Origin: Streptomyces scopuliridis RB72 | Lineage (GTDB): Bacteria > Actinomycetota > Actinomycetes > Streptomycetales > Streptomycetaceae | Length of the DNA: 64,000 nucleotides | Assembly (NCBI RefSeq): GCF_000718095.1 | Contig: NZ_JOEI01000015.1 | Span: forward strand, 62,001-126,000 | Direction: 5' to 3' | Part shown: one piece after another, positions 25,890 through 33,593 of the stretch | Numbering within the stretch: position 1 is the first letter of the stretch | Layout: each line of letters starts with the position of its first letter | The notes under the pieces: model-generated | What the model was told of the DNA's origin: nothing | Seen by the model: only the letters and a program-made list of their open reading frames with translations | Databases searched by the model: none | Translations under genes and position numbers: made by a program

Positions 25890-27281
25890 ATGAGTCTTAC
25901 GGCCAGCCTCGACGCATCGTCCGTCACCGCCGAGCCGGGCGCGCAGACGGATCTACCCCTACAGATCCTCAACTCCGGCAGTACGGTCGAGGAATACCGC
26001 TTCGAGGTGGTCGGAGCCTGCGCCGCGTGGTCGACCGTGGAACCGCGGACCCTGTCCCTCTATCCGGGGGCCTCCGGCACCGTCGTGCTGCGGCTGACAC
26101 CGCCGCGCGACTCCTCGGTGCCCGCGGGCGAGACACCGTTCGGTATCCGTGTGGTGCCGACGAGCGAGCTGAGCGAGACCGTGGTGCCCGAGGGGCGGGT
26201 GACCGTGGCGCCGTTCACCGAGGTGACCTCGGAACTGGTGCCCCGCAGCTCCAACGGCGCGCGCCGCGGCAGCCACCAACTCGCCGTGGACAACAGGGGA
26301 AACGCGCCGGCGACCGTGCGCCTCAGCGGCCGGACCGGCACCGAGCGCGCCCGCGTCGACTTCGCCACCGCCGAACTGCGGATACCGCCCGGGCACGCGG
26401 ACTTCGCGAAACTGCGGGTACGGCCGGCCAAGCGGCTGTGGCGCGGTACGCCGGTGACGCATACGTTCCAGGTCTTCGCGGCGCTCGTGGCGGCGGAGGG
26501 GGGCCAGGAGCCGTACGCACCGGGGGTATCCGAACCAGCGGTACTCGAACCGGTGGTACTCGACGGATCGTACGAGCAGCAGGCGATCCTGCCGGGCTGG
26601 CTGCCCCGCGCGCTCATCCTCGCGGCGGTCGTGGCGATCGCGCTGGTCGGGCTCTGGTACGCGCTGCTGCGCCCCGCGGTGAAGTCGGCGGCCCGGGAGG
26701 CGATCACCCCGGAGGCGGTGGCGTCCGCAGCGGAGAAGACCGCGTCTCCGAGCAGTGGGACGGCTGACGGCGGAGCCACGGCCGGAACCGGGGGCGGGAA
26801 CGCCGGTGCGACGGCGGGTGCCGAGGGCGGGGCGAACAGCGGGGCCGGGCAGAACGGAACGGGCTCCGGGGCGAGTTCGGGGTCAGGAACGGGCGCGGGC
26901 AGCGCGCAGGGCGCGGGCGCGCCGACAAGCGCGCGCGTCGAGGTCAGGGACGCGGTGGGTGGCGGCTCGGCCAGCGGATCCGCGTACCGGGTGCCGGCCG
27001 GCAGCACCTTCGAACTCACCGACATCGTGGTCCAGAACCCGCAGGGCGACGCCGGAACACTCGTCGTGTCCAGCCAGAACGATCCCGTACTGCGCCTGGC
27101 ACTGGAGAACTTCCGTGACTCCGACTACCACTTCGTCACCCCCATTCTGGTACCGGCGGGCGGCGAGATCACGATGACCGTCGACTGCCGGCAGGTGGGC
27201 AGGCCGGTGCAGGCGCCGAGGCCGTCGCGCTGCGCGGAGTCGCTGTTTCTGGGAGGGACGCTGCGGTCGAACTCGGAGTGA
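25890..27281 (+). CDS. CIS-locus membrane protein (annotated elsewhere as 'hydrolytic protein')
   Basis: 463 residues. The N-terminal ~200 residues form immunoglobulin-like beta modules (SLTASLDASSVTAEPGAQTD, NSGSTVEEYRFEVVG, SHQLAVDNRGNAPATVRLSG). One membrane helix lies near residues 234-256 (LPRALILAAVVAIALVGLWY), then a Gly/Ser/Ala/Thr linker, and a C-terminal beta domain (FELTDIVVQNPQGDAGTLVV). No catalytic motif is visible, so the usual 'hydrolytic' label is unsupported. The beta N-terminus should be cytoplasmic and the C-terminus outside, or the reverse; topology is not determinable here. The start is ATG 25890; an in-frame ATG at 25866 is possible. Divergent from the response regulator with a 215-nt gap. 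Confidence 0.75.
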   Translation: MSLTASLDASSVTAEPGAQTDLPLQILNSGSTVEEYRFEVVGACAAWSTVEPRTLSLYPGASGTVVLRLTPPRDSSVPAGETPFGIRVVPTSELSETVVPEGRVTVAPFTEVTSELVPRSSNGARRGSHQLAVDNRGNAPATVRLSGRTGTERARVDFATAELRIPPGHADFAKLRVRPAKRLWRGTPVTHTFQVFAALVAAEGGQEPYAPGVSEPAVLEPVVLDGSYEQQAILPGWLPRALILAAVVAIALVGLWYALLRPAVKSAAREAITPEAVASAAEKTASPSSGTADGGATAGTGGGNAGATAGAEGGANSGAGQNGTGSGASSGSGTGAGSAQGAGAPTSARVEVRDAVGGGSASGSAYRVPAGSTFELTDIVVQNPQGDAGTLVVSSQNDPVLRLALENFRDSDYHFVTPILVPAGGEITMTVDCRQVGRPVQAPRPSRCAESLFLGGTLRSNSE

Positions 27282-27318
27282 GTGAGTGGGGCAGTGAGGG
27301 TCGGGTACCGCGCGGTGG

Positions 27319-28170
27319 TCAGGTGGGCGGGGCCTCTTCCTCTTCCTCGGAACCCTCCTCGGCCCGCTGGACGAAGGATCCCTGTACGTTCGCCGGCTCC
27401 TCGTCCTCGTCTTCGGTCGCCTGGCGCTGTACGGCGGCCGCGGTAATGGGCGGGGGCGCCGGGGCAGGTTCGGATGACGGCGACGGGCTCGGCTCGGAGA
27501 GCACGCGGTCGGCGTTCGCGACGGCCTCCTGCTCGAAGCGGTCGGACGGATCGCTCACACGGATGCCACCGGGCGCCTCGGACCCCTCCACCGGACCGTT
27601 GCGCTGCTGGACGACATGCGTCAGCTCGTGCGCCAGTGTGGTCCGGCCGCCGGGTGAGGACGGATCGTAACTGTCCCGCTGGAAGACGACATGGTTGCCG
27701 ACGGTGTACGCGTGGGCGCCGACGCCCTTCGCGGATTCATGAGCCGCGGAGTCGGTGTGCACGCGTACGTCGGAGAAGTCCGCGCCCATACGGCTCTCCA
27801 TGTCGGTACGGGTATCGGTGTCCAGAGGCGAACCGCCCCCGGAGGAGATCACATCGTGCACGGGGGAGCGGTCCTGCGAGGGGCTGGGCGCGGTCTCGTG
27901 CCCTGGGCCTGGAGCGGGCTCCTTCTCGGGTGCCGCGTCCCTGCTGAGCATCGTTCCGACGGCGCTGTTTCCCACGGAGCGCTGGAGACTGCTCAGCCCG
28001 GCGGCCCCGACCACATCGGGCCGCCCGGTGGCGGCTGCCTTGAAGAGATACGAGGTCTGCGCGGACTCCCGCGCGTCGGCGGCCCCGTCCTGCGCGGTGG
28101 ACCGGAAGGTCTCGTCATGCTCGTGCCCGTGTTCGTGCTCCGACTCGTGCCCCTGGTCGTGTGCGCGCAT
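27319..28170 (-). CDS. DUF4157 (eCIS-associated) HExxH protein
   Basis: 283 residues. It has a His/Glu-rich start (GHESEHEHGHEHDE), the motif LQRSVGNSAVGTMLSR (residues 62-77), and a DUF4157 core with MGADFSDVRVHTDSAAHESA, GNHVVFQRDSYDP and the zinc-protease signature HELTHVVQQR (HELTH at 181-185). The tail is acidic and carries two more xVQR motifs. DUF4157 is a recognised marker of proteins loaded into or encoded with extracellular contractile systems. The intact HExxH suggests a metalloprotease that may process cargo or act as effector. No further toxin domain is attached. ATG 28170 has GGGGAG upstream. It converges on the 25890 gene. Confidence 0.85.
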   Translation of the reverse strand: MRAHDQGHESEHEHGHEHDETFRSTAQDGAADARESAQTSYLFKAAATGRPDVVGAAGLSSLQRSVGNSAVGTMLSRDAAPEKEPAPGPGHETAPSPSQDRSPVHDVISSGGGSPLDTDTRTDMESRMGADFSDVRVHTDSAAHESAKGVGAHAYTVGNHVVFQRDSYDPSSPGGRTTLAHELTHVVQQRNGPVEGSEAPGGIRVSDPSDRFEQEAVANADRVLSEPSPSPSSEPAPAPPPITAAAVQRQATEDEDEEPANVQGSFVQRAEEGSEEEEEAPPT

Positions 28171-28314
28171 CTCCGTCTCCCCTGACTGTGCCGCTCACCC
28201 TGCCTGGACCTCCACCCTCCACTCTCGGGCCGAGCGCGGCGGACGGTCCAGCCCGGACTTCGTGGGCGGGGGGCATTGGGTTCTGCCTCATGGGGCAATG
28301 CGGGGGTGGGCGCG

Positions 28315-29400
28315 GGTTCGTGCCGAGGGGTAGTCGGGGTCACCCGGAATCCGTCATGGCGGGTGGGGGCCGCCCCTGAGGCTTCAGTTTTGCGGCTCCA
28401 GGCCGGGTGTCAAGGGCGCTCCTTCGTCGCGTCGGCTGCGCCGATTCCGCTTCGCTCCACCCTGGACTCCCGTCCCTCCACCGCAAGTGCAGCTTCGTGG
28501 AGGGGCGGCCCCGGAGGGAGGGGTCCCCGGGGAAGCTCCCTTGTTCCTGGGGTCCGTTCCCGGCCTAAGGGCCGGTGGGTGGGGGCGCACCAGTGCAATG
28601 GGGCGGCCCGGCCCCGCCTCAGCGTCTGCGGACACTCCTTGAGTGGGGATTCATGCCCCGCTGGTGGGGGTGCGTGGGTGGTGGGGTGGGTGTGACTGAT
28701 GAGGCGGCAAGTGGGCCGTTGAGAGGCTGTGATGTGCCATGGGGCCCGGTTACCTGGCACCAGGACGCATTACCCGCCGGAGGAGCCCCAGAATGCCTTG
28801 CCGAAGTGGGACATACGGGTCAGATGGCAGGCGCACCCGACAACGAACCGCCATCAGCGGGGCATGAAGCCCAACCACCCACCCCCATAAGCCCGCTGAG
28901 CCGGTGCCGGGCCGCCCCACTCCACAACCGCGCCCCAGCCACCGACCTGCGGTCGGCAATGAACCGTCCCCATCTACGGATCCCCTCCGGGGACCCCTCC
29001 CTCCGGGGCCGCCCCTCCACGAAGCTGCACTTGCGGTGGAGGGTTGGGAGTCAAGGGTGACCGGAGGTCATCGGCTTGCCGACGCGACGAAGGAGCGCCC
29101 TTGACGCCCGGCCCGGAGCCGCGAAACTGAAACCTGAGGGGCGGCCCCCACCCGCCATCAAACGCACCGGGTCACCCCGACTACCCCTCGGCATGAACCC
29201 GTACCCGACAACGAACCGCCAACAGCGGGGCATGAAGCCCAACTACCCACCCCCATAAGCCCGCTGAGCCGGTGCCGGGCCGCCCCACTCCACTCCCGCG
29301 CCCCACCCACCGGCCCGTAGCCCACCCACCGGCCCGTAGCCCGCGAACGGGCCCCAGGAACAAGGGAGCTTCCCCGGGGACCCCTCTCTCCGGTCACCGA
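28315..29400. repeat. Three diverged copies of a ~400-nt intergenic repeat, one inverted
   Basis: The 1.4 kb from 28171 to 29574 has no convincing gene. Copy A (28315-28690) matches, in reverse complement, copy B (about 28835-29200) and copy C (about 29203-29400, partial). Copies B and C start with a 91-nt near-identical direct repeat (28835-28925 and 29203-29293; few mismatches). A and B share blocks around CCTGAGGGGCGGCCCCCACC and ACGAAGGAGCGCCCTTGACG; A and C share AACAAGGGAGCTTCCCCGGG. The apparent frames here are shadows of these GC-rich repeats. The remainder (28191-28314, 29401-29547) shows nothing recognisable. Confidence 0.75.
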
Positions 29401-29547
29401 CCTGACCGGCGTGCGCCTGAGTCTTCGGATGATCGACTGGGCCATCCGGCATTTCACCCTGCCGAGGCCGATCAGTGGCTGGACCTGGCCGAACAAAGAG
29501 TCCACTGGCAAGCCCGCCGACAGGCCCGCTGACGGACCATGGTGCGC

Positions 29548-29561
29548 CACATTGCAATGTG
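29548..29561. promoter_or_regulatory. 14-bp perfect palindrome before the hydroxyproline operon
   Basis: CACATTGCAATGTG is a perfect palindrome ending 13 nt before the first start codon of the operon. It fits the short palindromes bound by FadR/FCD-type GntR regulators, one of which is encoded at the end of this operon. TGACATG is also repeated at 29560-29566 and 29571-29577. No RBS is visible before ATG 29575, so the promoter may overlap the site and the transcript may be leaderless. Confidence 0.5.
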
Positions 29562-29574
29562 ACATGCTACTGAC

Positions 29575-30756
29575 ATGGGCAGCTCGGAGAGATCTCCAGA
29601 TGTGGTTGTCATCGGGGCGGGCATGGTCGGTGCCGCCTGTGCTTACTACTGTTCGGCCGCGGGTCTCCGCGTCACCGTGATCGAGCGGGGCGCGATCGCC
29701 GCGGGAACCACCTCCGCCTGCGAGGGCAACATCCTGCTCTCCGACAAAGAGCCGGGACCCGAACTCGATCTGGCGCTGCTCTCCTCACGGCTCTGGAGCG
29801 AGGTCGCCCAGGACGTGGGCGCCGAGCGGTTGGAGTATCAGCGCAAGGGCGGCGTCGTGGTTGCCACCTCGCGGGCCACGGCCGACGGTCTCCGGAAGCT
29901 CACCGCCGTTCAGCGCGCGGCCGGGATCGACGCGATCGACGTGTCCTCCGGTGAAGTCGCCGACCTGGAGCCGCACATCACGCCCGACGTGGTCTCGGGC
30001 GCGTACTACCCGCAGGACTGCCAGGTCCAGCCCATGCTGGCGGCGGCCCGGCTGCTCCAGCGCGCCCGTGGTCGCGGCGCCACCGTACTGCCGGGGACGG
30101 AGGTCGTCGGATTCGTACGCGACGGCCATGGCACCGTCACCGGCGTCCGTACGGACTCGTCCACGGCGCCCGTGATCCATGCCGGCCGGGTCGTCAACGC
30201 CACCGGTACCTGGAGCGGACAGACCGCCCGGCTCGCGGGCGCGCCGGTCCCCGTGCTGCCGCGCAAAGGGTTCATCCTCGTCACGGAGCCACTGCCCCGG
30301 GTCATCCGGCACAAGGTGTACACCGCCGAGTACGTCGCCAATGTCGCCAGCAGCGACGCCGGGCTGGAGACCTCGGTCGTGGTCGAGGGCACCCGGGCCG
30401 GGACCGTACTGATCGGCGCCAGCCGCCAGCGCGTCGGCTTCGACCGCTCGATGTCGCTGCCGGTCCTGCGTACGCTCGCCGCGCAGGCCATCGCCGTCTT
30501 CCCGTTCCTCGCCGAAGTCCGGCTGCTCCGCAGCTACTTGGGCTTCCGCCCCTACTGCCCGGACCATCTGCCGGTCATCGGCGCCGACCCACGGGCCCCC
30601 GGGCTTCTCCATGCCGGAGGACACGAGGGCGCCGGGATCGGGCTGTCCACCGCCACCGGACATCTGATCGCGCAGGTCATCGCCGGTACGGAACCCGACC
30701 TGGATCTCACACCGTTCCGCCCGGACCGGTTCGGGGAGGAGTTGGTGGCGGCGTGA
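29575..30756 (+). CDS. FAD-dependent D-hydroxyproline dehydrogenase subunit (HcnB-like)
   Basis: 393 residues of the glycine/D-amino-acid oxidase (DAO) fold. The dinucleotide-binding motif VVIGAGMVGAACAYYC is at residues 10-25 and the C-terminal FAD-closing part reads GLLHAGGHEGAGIGLSTATG. It oxidises D-hydroxyproline to pyrroline-4-hydroxy-2-carboxylate together with the next two gene products, by analogy to heteromeric D-hydroxyproline dehydrogenases. Context is strong: 2Fe-2S protein, NAD-fold partner, DHDPS-family deaminase and epimerase follow in order. No RBS precedes ATG 29575. Its end overlaps the next start by four bases (GTGA). A sarcosine- or opine-oxidase role is the alternative. 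Confidence 0.82.
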   Translation: MGSSERSPDVVVIGAGMVGAACAYYCSAAGLRVTVIERGAIAAGTTSACEGNILLSDKEPGPELDLALLSSRLWSEVAQDVGAERLEYQRKGGVVVATSRATADGLRKLTAVQRAAGIDAIDVSSGEVADLEPHITPDVVSGAYYPQDCQVQPMLAAARLLQRARGRGATVLPGTEVVGFVRDGHGTVTGVRTDSSTAPVIHAGRVVNATGTWSGQTARLAGAPVPVLPRKGFILVTEPLPRVIRHKVYTAEYVANVASSDAGLETSVVVEGTRAGTVLIGASRQRVGFDRSMSLPVLRTLAAQAIAVFPFLAEVRLLRSYLGFRPYCPDHLPVIGADPRAPGLLHAGGHEGAGIGLSTATGHLIAQVIAGTEPDLDLTPFRPDRFGEELVAA

Positions 30757-31049
30757 ACGCCGAGGACGAGGCTCAACTCCCTTTCCGGTTCAGGTTCGAC
30801 GACCGGACGATCGACGCTTCGCCGGGCCAGACCATCGGCGCCGCGCTCATCGCCGCCGGGCACCGCTCCTGGCGCCGTACCCGCCTCGGTGGCGCTCCGC
30901 GCGGTGTGTTCTGTGGCATCGGGGTGTGCTTCGACTGCCTGGTCACCGTCAACGGGCAGCCGAATCAACGGGCTTGTCTGGTCGACGCCGCGCCAGGTGA
31001 CCGGGTCCGTACCCAGGAGGGAGCGGGCCATGACGATCTCGCGTGCTGA
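30753..31049 (+). CDS. 2Fe-2S subunit of D-hydroxyproline dehydrogenase
   Basis: 98 residues. A small ferredoxin-like protein with cluster ligands Cys54, Cys59, Cys62 and Cys75 (FCGIGVCFDC…RACL; spacing C-x4-C-x2-C-x12-C). Such short plant-type ferredoxin folds pass electrons between the two flavin subunits of HcnABC-like dehydrogenases. Start GTG 30753 overlaps the previous stop; the end overlaps the next gene by 20 nt, so all three subunits are translationally coupled. Confidence 0.85.
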   Translation: MNAEDEAQLPFRFRFDDRTIDASPGQTIGAALIAAGHRSWRRTRLGGAPRGVFCGIGVCFDCLVTVNGQPNQRACLVDAAPGDRVRTQEGAGHDDLAC

Positions 31050-33588
31050 TCCCGCCGCCACACAGCACGCCCGCTACGATCTCGCCGTCCTCGGCGCCGG
31101 CCCGGCCGGTCTCGCCGCCGCCGTCACGGCCGCCTCCGCCGGGGCCCGCGTCGCGCTGATCGACGCGGCCCCGCGTCCCGGCGGCCAGTACTGGCGCCAC
31201 CGCCAGGGTGACAACGGGGCGTCGCACCACGGCTGGCCGGTATTCCAACGGCTCCTGCGCGGGCTCACCCACCATGCCGACCGGATCGAATACCTGCCGG
31301 GGCTCTCCGTCTGGCACATCGAGCGGACCGCCGAGGAGCCCCCGTACGGGTTCCGCACGCACACCGTTGCCACCGACGCCGTCCACGCCAGCCACACCAT
31401 TGCCACCCACACCGCCCGCGACAGCACCGAGCGAGTCATCGACAGCCGTACAGTCGTGATCGCCACCGGCGCCTACGACCGCCAACTGCCCTTCCCCGGC
31501 TGGACGTTGCCCGGCGTCTTCACGGCGGGCGGCGCGCAGGCGCTGCTGAAAGGGCAGGGCGTACGCGCCGGCCGGCGGATCGCGGTCGCCGGTACCGGCC
31601 CGTTCCTTCTCGCCGTCGCCGCCGGTCTCGCCGAGGCGGGCGCGGACGTCGTCGGGGTCTTCGAGGCCGGGCTGCCCACCGCCTTCGTACGGCATCCGCT
31701 CGCCGTGGCCCGTAACCCCGGCAAACTCGCCGAGGGCGCGGGGTTCCTCCGTACGCTGCTGCGCCACCGCGTGCCCTACCGGACCCGTACGACCGTGGTC
31801 GCCGCCCACGCCGCCCACGCCGCCCACGCCGCCCACGCCGCCCATGCCGCCCACGGTGCCCACGGCGAAGGCGAGGTCTCCGGGGTCACCGTGGCCGCGC
31901 TCGACGCGCGGTGGCGGACCGTACCGGGCAGCGAGCGCCGCCTGGACTGCGACACCCTCGCCGTCGGCTACGGCTTCACGCCCCAGATCGAGATCCCGCT
32001 CCAACTCGGCTGCGACACGCGCCGAGACATCGACGGAAGCCTGGTCGCCACCGCCGACTGCCGGCAGCTCAGCACGGTCCCCGGGGTCTATCTCGCCGGG
32101 GAGGTCTGCGGGGTCGGCGGCGCGGAGCTGTCCGTGACCGAGGGCCGGCTCGCCGGACTCCACGCGGCGTACGCCACGGTCGGCGCCACCCCGGACCCGG
32201 CGGCGGTGCGCCGTCTCTCGCACCGGCGCGCGGCGCTGCGCTCCTTCGCCACCGCCCTGCACGAGGCGTATCCGGTGCGGCCGGGGTGGACCGGACGGAT
32301 CGACGACGACACGGTGGTGTGCCGGTGCGAGGAGGTCACGGCGGGCGCGATCACCGAGGTCATCGAGGAGTTGGGCGCCACCGATTCCCGTGCGGTGAAG
32401 TTGTTCGCGCGCCCCGGCATGGGGCTGTGCCAGGGGCGGGTCTGCGGGTACGCCACCAGTTGTCTGGTCGCCGCGCGCACCGGACGCGCTCCGACCGAGG
32501 ACGATCTGCGCTCCATGGCGAGCAGGCCCATCGCGCAGCCGGTGCCGCTCGGTGCCCTGGCCGCGGCCGCGAAACCCGCCGCTCAGCCTCAGCAAAGCCG
32601 GCCGAATCAACAGAGTCTCCGTGGAGGTCGTATGAACGCGTCAGCGCCCGGGCAACCACAACCACAACCACAACGACAGCAACAACCTCACCGCAAGCCC
32701 TGGCACGGCGTGCTGGTCGCCACCGCGCTGCCGCTGCGCGACGGCTCCACCGGCCGGCTGGAGGTGGACTTCGACGGCTACTCCGACCACGTCAGCTGGC
32801 TCGCCGAGAACGGATGCGACGGTGTCACCCCGAACGGCTCGCTCGGCGAATACCAGACCCTCTCGCCGGAAGAACGCGCCCGTGTGGTGACCACGGCGGT
32901 CGAGACCGCCCCCGAGGGCTTCACGGTCATGCCCGGTGTGGCCGCCTACGGCGCCGACGAAGCCCGCCGCTGGGCCGAGCAGGCCGCCGAGGCGGGCGCC
33001 GCGGCCGTGATGCTGCTCCCGCCGAACTCCTACCGGGCCGACCCGCGCGCGGTGGTCGCGCACTACCGCGAGGTCGCCCGGGCCGGCCTGCCGGTCGTCG
33101 CGTACAACAACCCCTTCGACACCAAGGTCGATCTGGTGCCCGAACTGCTCGCGGAACTCCACGCCGAGGGACTGATCGTCGCCGTGAAGGAGTTCTCCGG
33201 CGATGTCCGCCGTAGCTACCGGATCGCCGAACTCGCCCCCGGTCTCGATGTGTTGTGCGGCGCCGACGATGTCGCGCTGGAGCTGGCCGTCGCGGGCGCT
33301 CCCGGCTGGGTCGCCGGTTATCCAAACGCGTTCCCCCGTGCCTCGGTCGCGCTGTGGCGCGCCGCCTCGGCCGGTGATCTGGAGACCGCGCTGCCGCTTT
33401 ACCGGGCGCTGCACCCGCTGCTGCGCTGGGACTCCAGGACGGAGTTCGTGCAGGCGATCAAGGCGAGCATGGATCTGGCGGGCCGCTACGGCGGTCCCTG
33501 CCGCCAGCCGCGCGTTCCGCTCACCCCCGAGCACGAGGAGATCGTGCGCCGGGCCACCGAGAAGGCGCTCGCGGAAGGGCTCGGGTAA
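31030..33588 (+). CDS. HcnA-like NAD(P)/FAD oxidoreductase fused in frame to a DHDPS-family lyase
   Basis: 852 residues as one open frame. Part 1 (residues 1-~525) is the HcnA-like dehydrogenase subunit: YDLAVLGAGPAGLAAAV near 16-32, a second Rossmann motif (RRIAVAGTGPFLLAVAAGLA), and a C-terminal BFD-like iron-sulfur region (VVCRCEEVTAG, GLCQGRVCGYATSC). It holds an unusual AAHAAHAAHAAH expansion (nt 31797-31868). Part 2 (from residue 535) is a complete DHDPS-family protein. A Gln/Pro-rich stretch joins them. In related operons these are separate genes; here no stop lies between, while an RBS and ATG remain at 32620-32634. So both a fusion and a free lyase could be made. ATG 31030 follows AGGAGGGAG. 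Confidence 0.75.
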   Translation: MTISRADPAATQHARYDLAVLGAGPAGLAAAVTAASAGARVALIDAAPRPGGQYWRHRQGDNGASHHGWPVFQRLLRGLTHHADRIEYLPGLSVWHIERTAEEPPYGFRTHTVATDAVHASHTIATHTARDSTERVIDSRTVVIATGAYDRQLPFPGWTLPGVFTAGGAQALLKGQGVRAGRRIAVAGTGPFLLAVAAGLAEAGADVVGVFEAGLPTAFVRHPLAVARNPGKLAEGAGFLRTLLRHRVPYRTRTTVVAAHAAHAAHAAHAAHAAHGAHGEGEVSGVTVAALDARWRTVPGSERRLDCDTLAVGYGFTPQIEIPLQLGCDTRRDIDGSLVATADCRQLSTVPGVYLAGEVCGVGGAELSVTEGRLAGLHAAYATVGATPDPAAVRRLSHRRAALRSFATALHEAYPVRPGWTGRIDDDTVVCRCEEVTAGAITEVIEELGATDSRAVKLFARPGMGLCQGRVCGYATSCLVAARTGRAPTEDDLRSMASRPIAQPVPLGALAAAAKPAAQPQQSRPNQQSLRGGRMNASAPGQPQPQPQRQQQPHRKPWHGVLVATALPLRDGSTGRLEVDFDGYSDHVSWLAENGCDGVTPNGSLGEYQTLSPEERARVVTTAVETAPEGFTVMPGVAAYGADEARRWAEQAAEAGAAAVMLLPPNSYRADPRAVVAHYREVARAGLPVVAYNNPFDTKVDLVPELLAELHAEGLIVAVKEFSGDVRRSYRIAELAPGLDVLCGADDVALELAVAGAPGWVAGYPNAFPRASVALWRAASAGDLETALPLYRALHPLLRWDSRTEFVQAIKASMDLAGRYGGPCRQPRVPLTPEHEEIVRRATEKALAEGLG
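32632..33588 (+). CDS. DHDPS-family lyase, probable pyrroline-4-hydroxy-2-carboxylate deaminase (internal start)
   Basis: Reading from ATG 32632, with GGAGG 4 nt upstream, gives a 318-residue TIM-barrel protein of the DapA/N-acetylneuraminate lyase family. Seen: the substrate loop GVTPNGSLGEYQTLSPEER, the tyrosine motif VVAYNNPFDTKVDL, and the Schiff-base lysine in IVAVKEFSGD. In hydroxyproline catabolism this family deaminates and dehydrates pyrroline-4-hydroxy-2-carboxylate to 2-oxoglutarate semialdehyde. The ATG also forms an ATGA overlap with a stop in the +1 frame. That suggests the upstream gene once ended there before a frame change fused the two. Confidence 0.75.
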   Translation: MNASAPGQPQPQPQRQQQPHRKPWHGVLVATALPLRDGSTGRLEVDFDGYSDHVSWLAENGCDGVTPNGSLGEYQTLSPEERARVVTTAVETAPEGFTVMPGVAAYGADEARRWAEQAAEAGAAAVMLLPPNSYRADPRAVVAHYREVARAGLPVVAYNNPFDTKVDLVPELLAELHAEGLIVAVKEFSGDVRRSYRIAELAPGLDVLCGADDVALELAVAGAPGWVAGYPNAFPRASVALWRAASAGDLETALPLYRALHPLLRWDSRTEFVQAIKASMDLAGRYGGPCRQPRVPLTPEHEEIVRRATEKALAEGLG

Positions 33589-33593
33589 ACCGT

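Noticed and set aside
28571..29565. Several short frames of 60-161 codons on both strands
   Set aside because: They lie wholly in the repeated GC-rich intergenic units and change frame between repeat copies.
30889..31029. Upstream extension of the HcnA-like gene to 30889
   Set aside because: It overlaps the 2Fe-2S gene in another frame, while ATG 31030 has an RBS and starts the FAD domain correctly.
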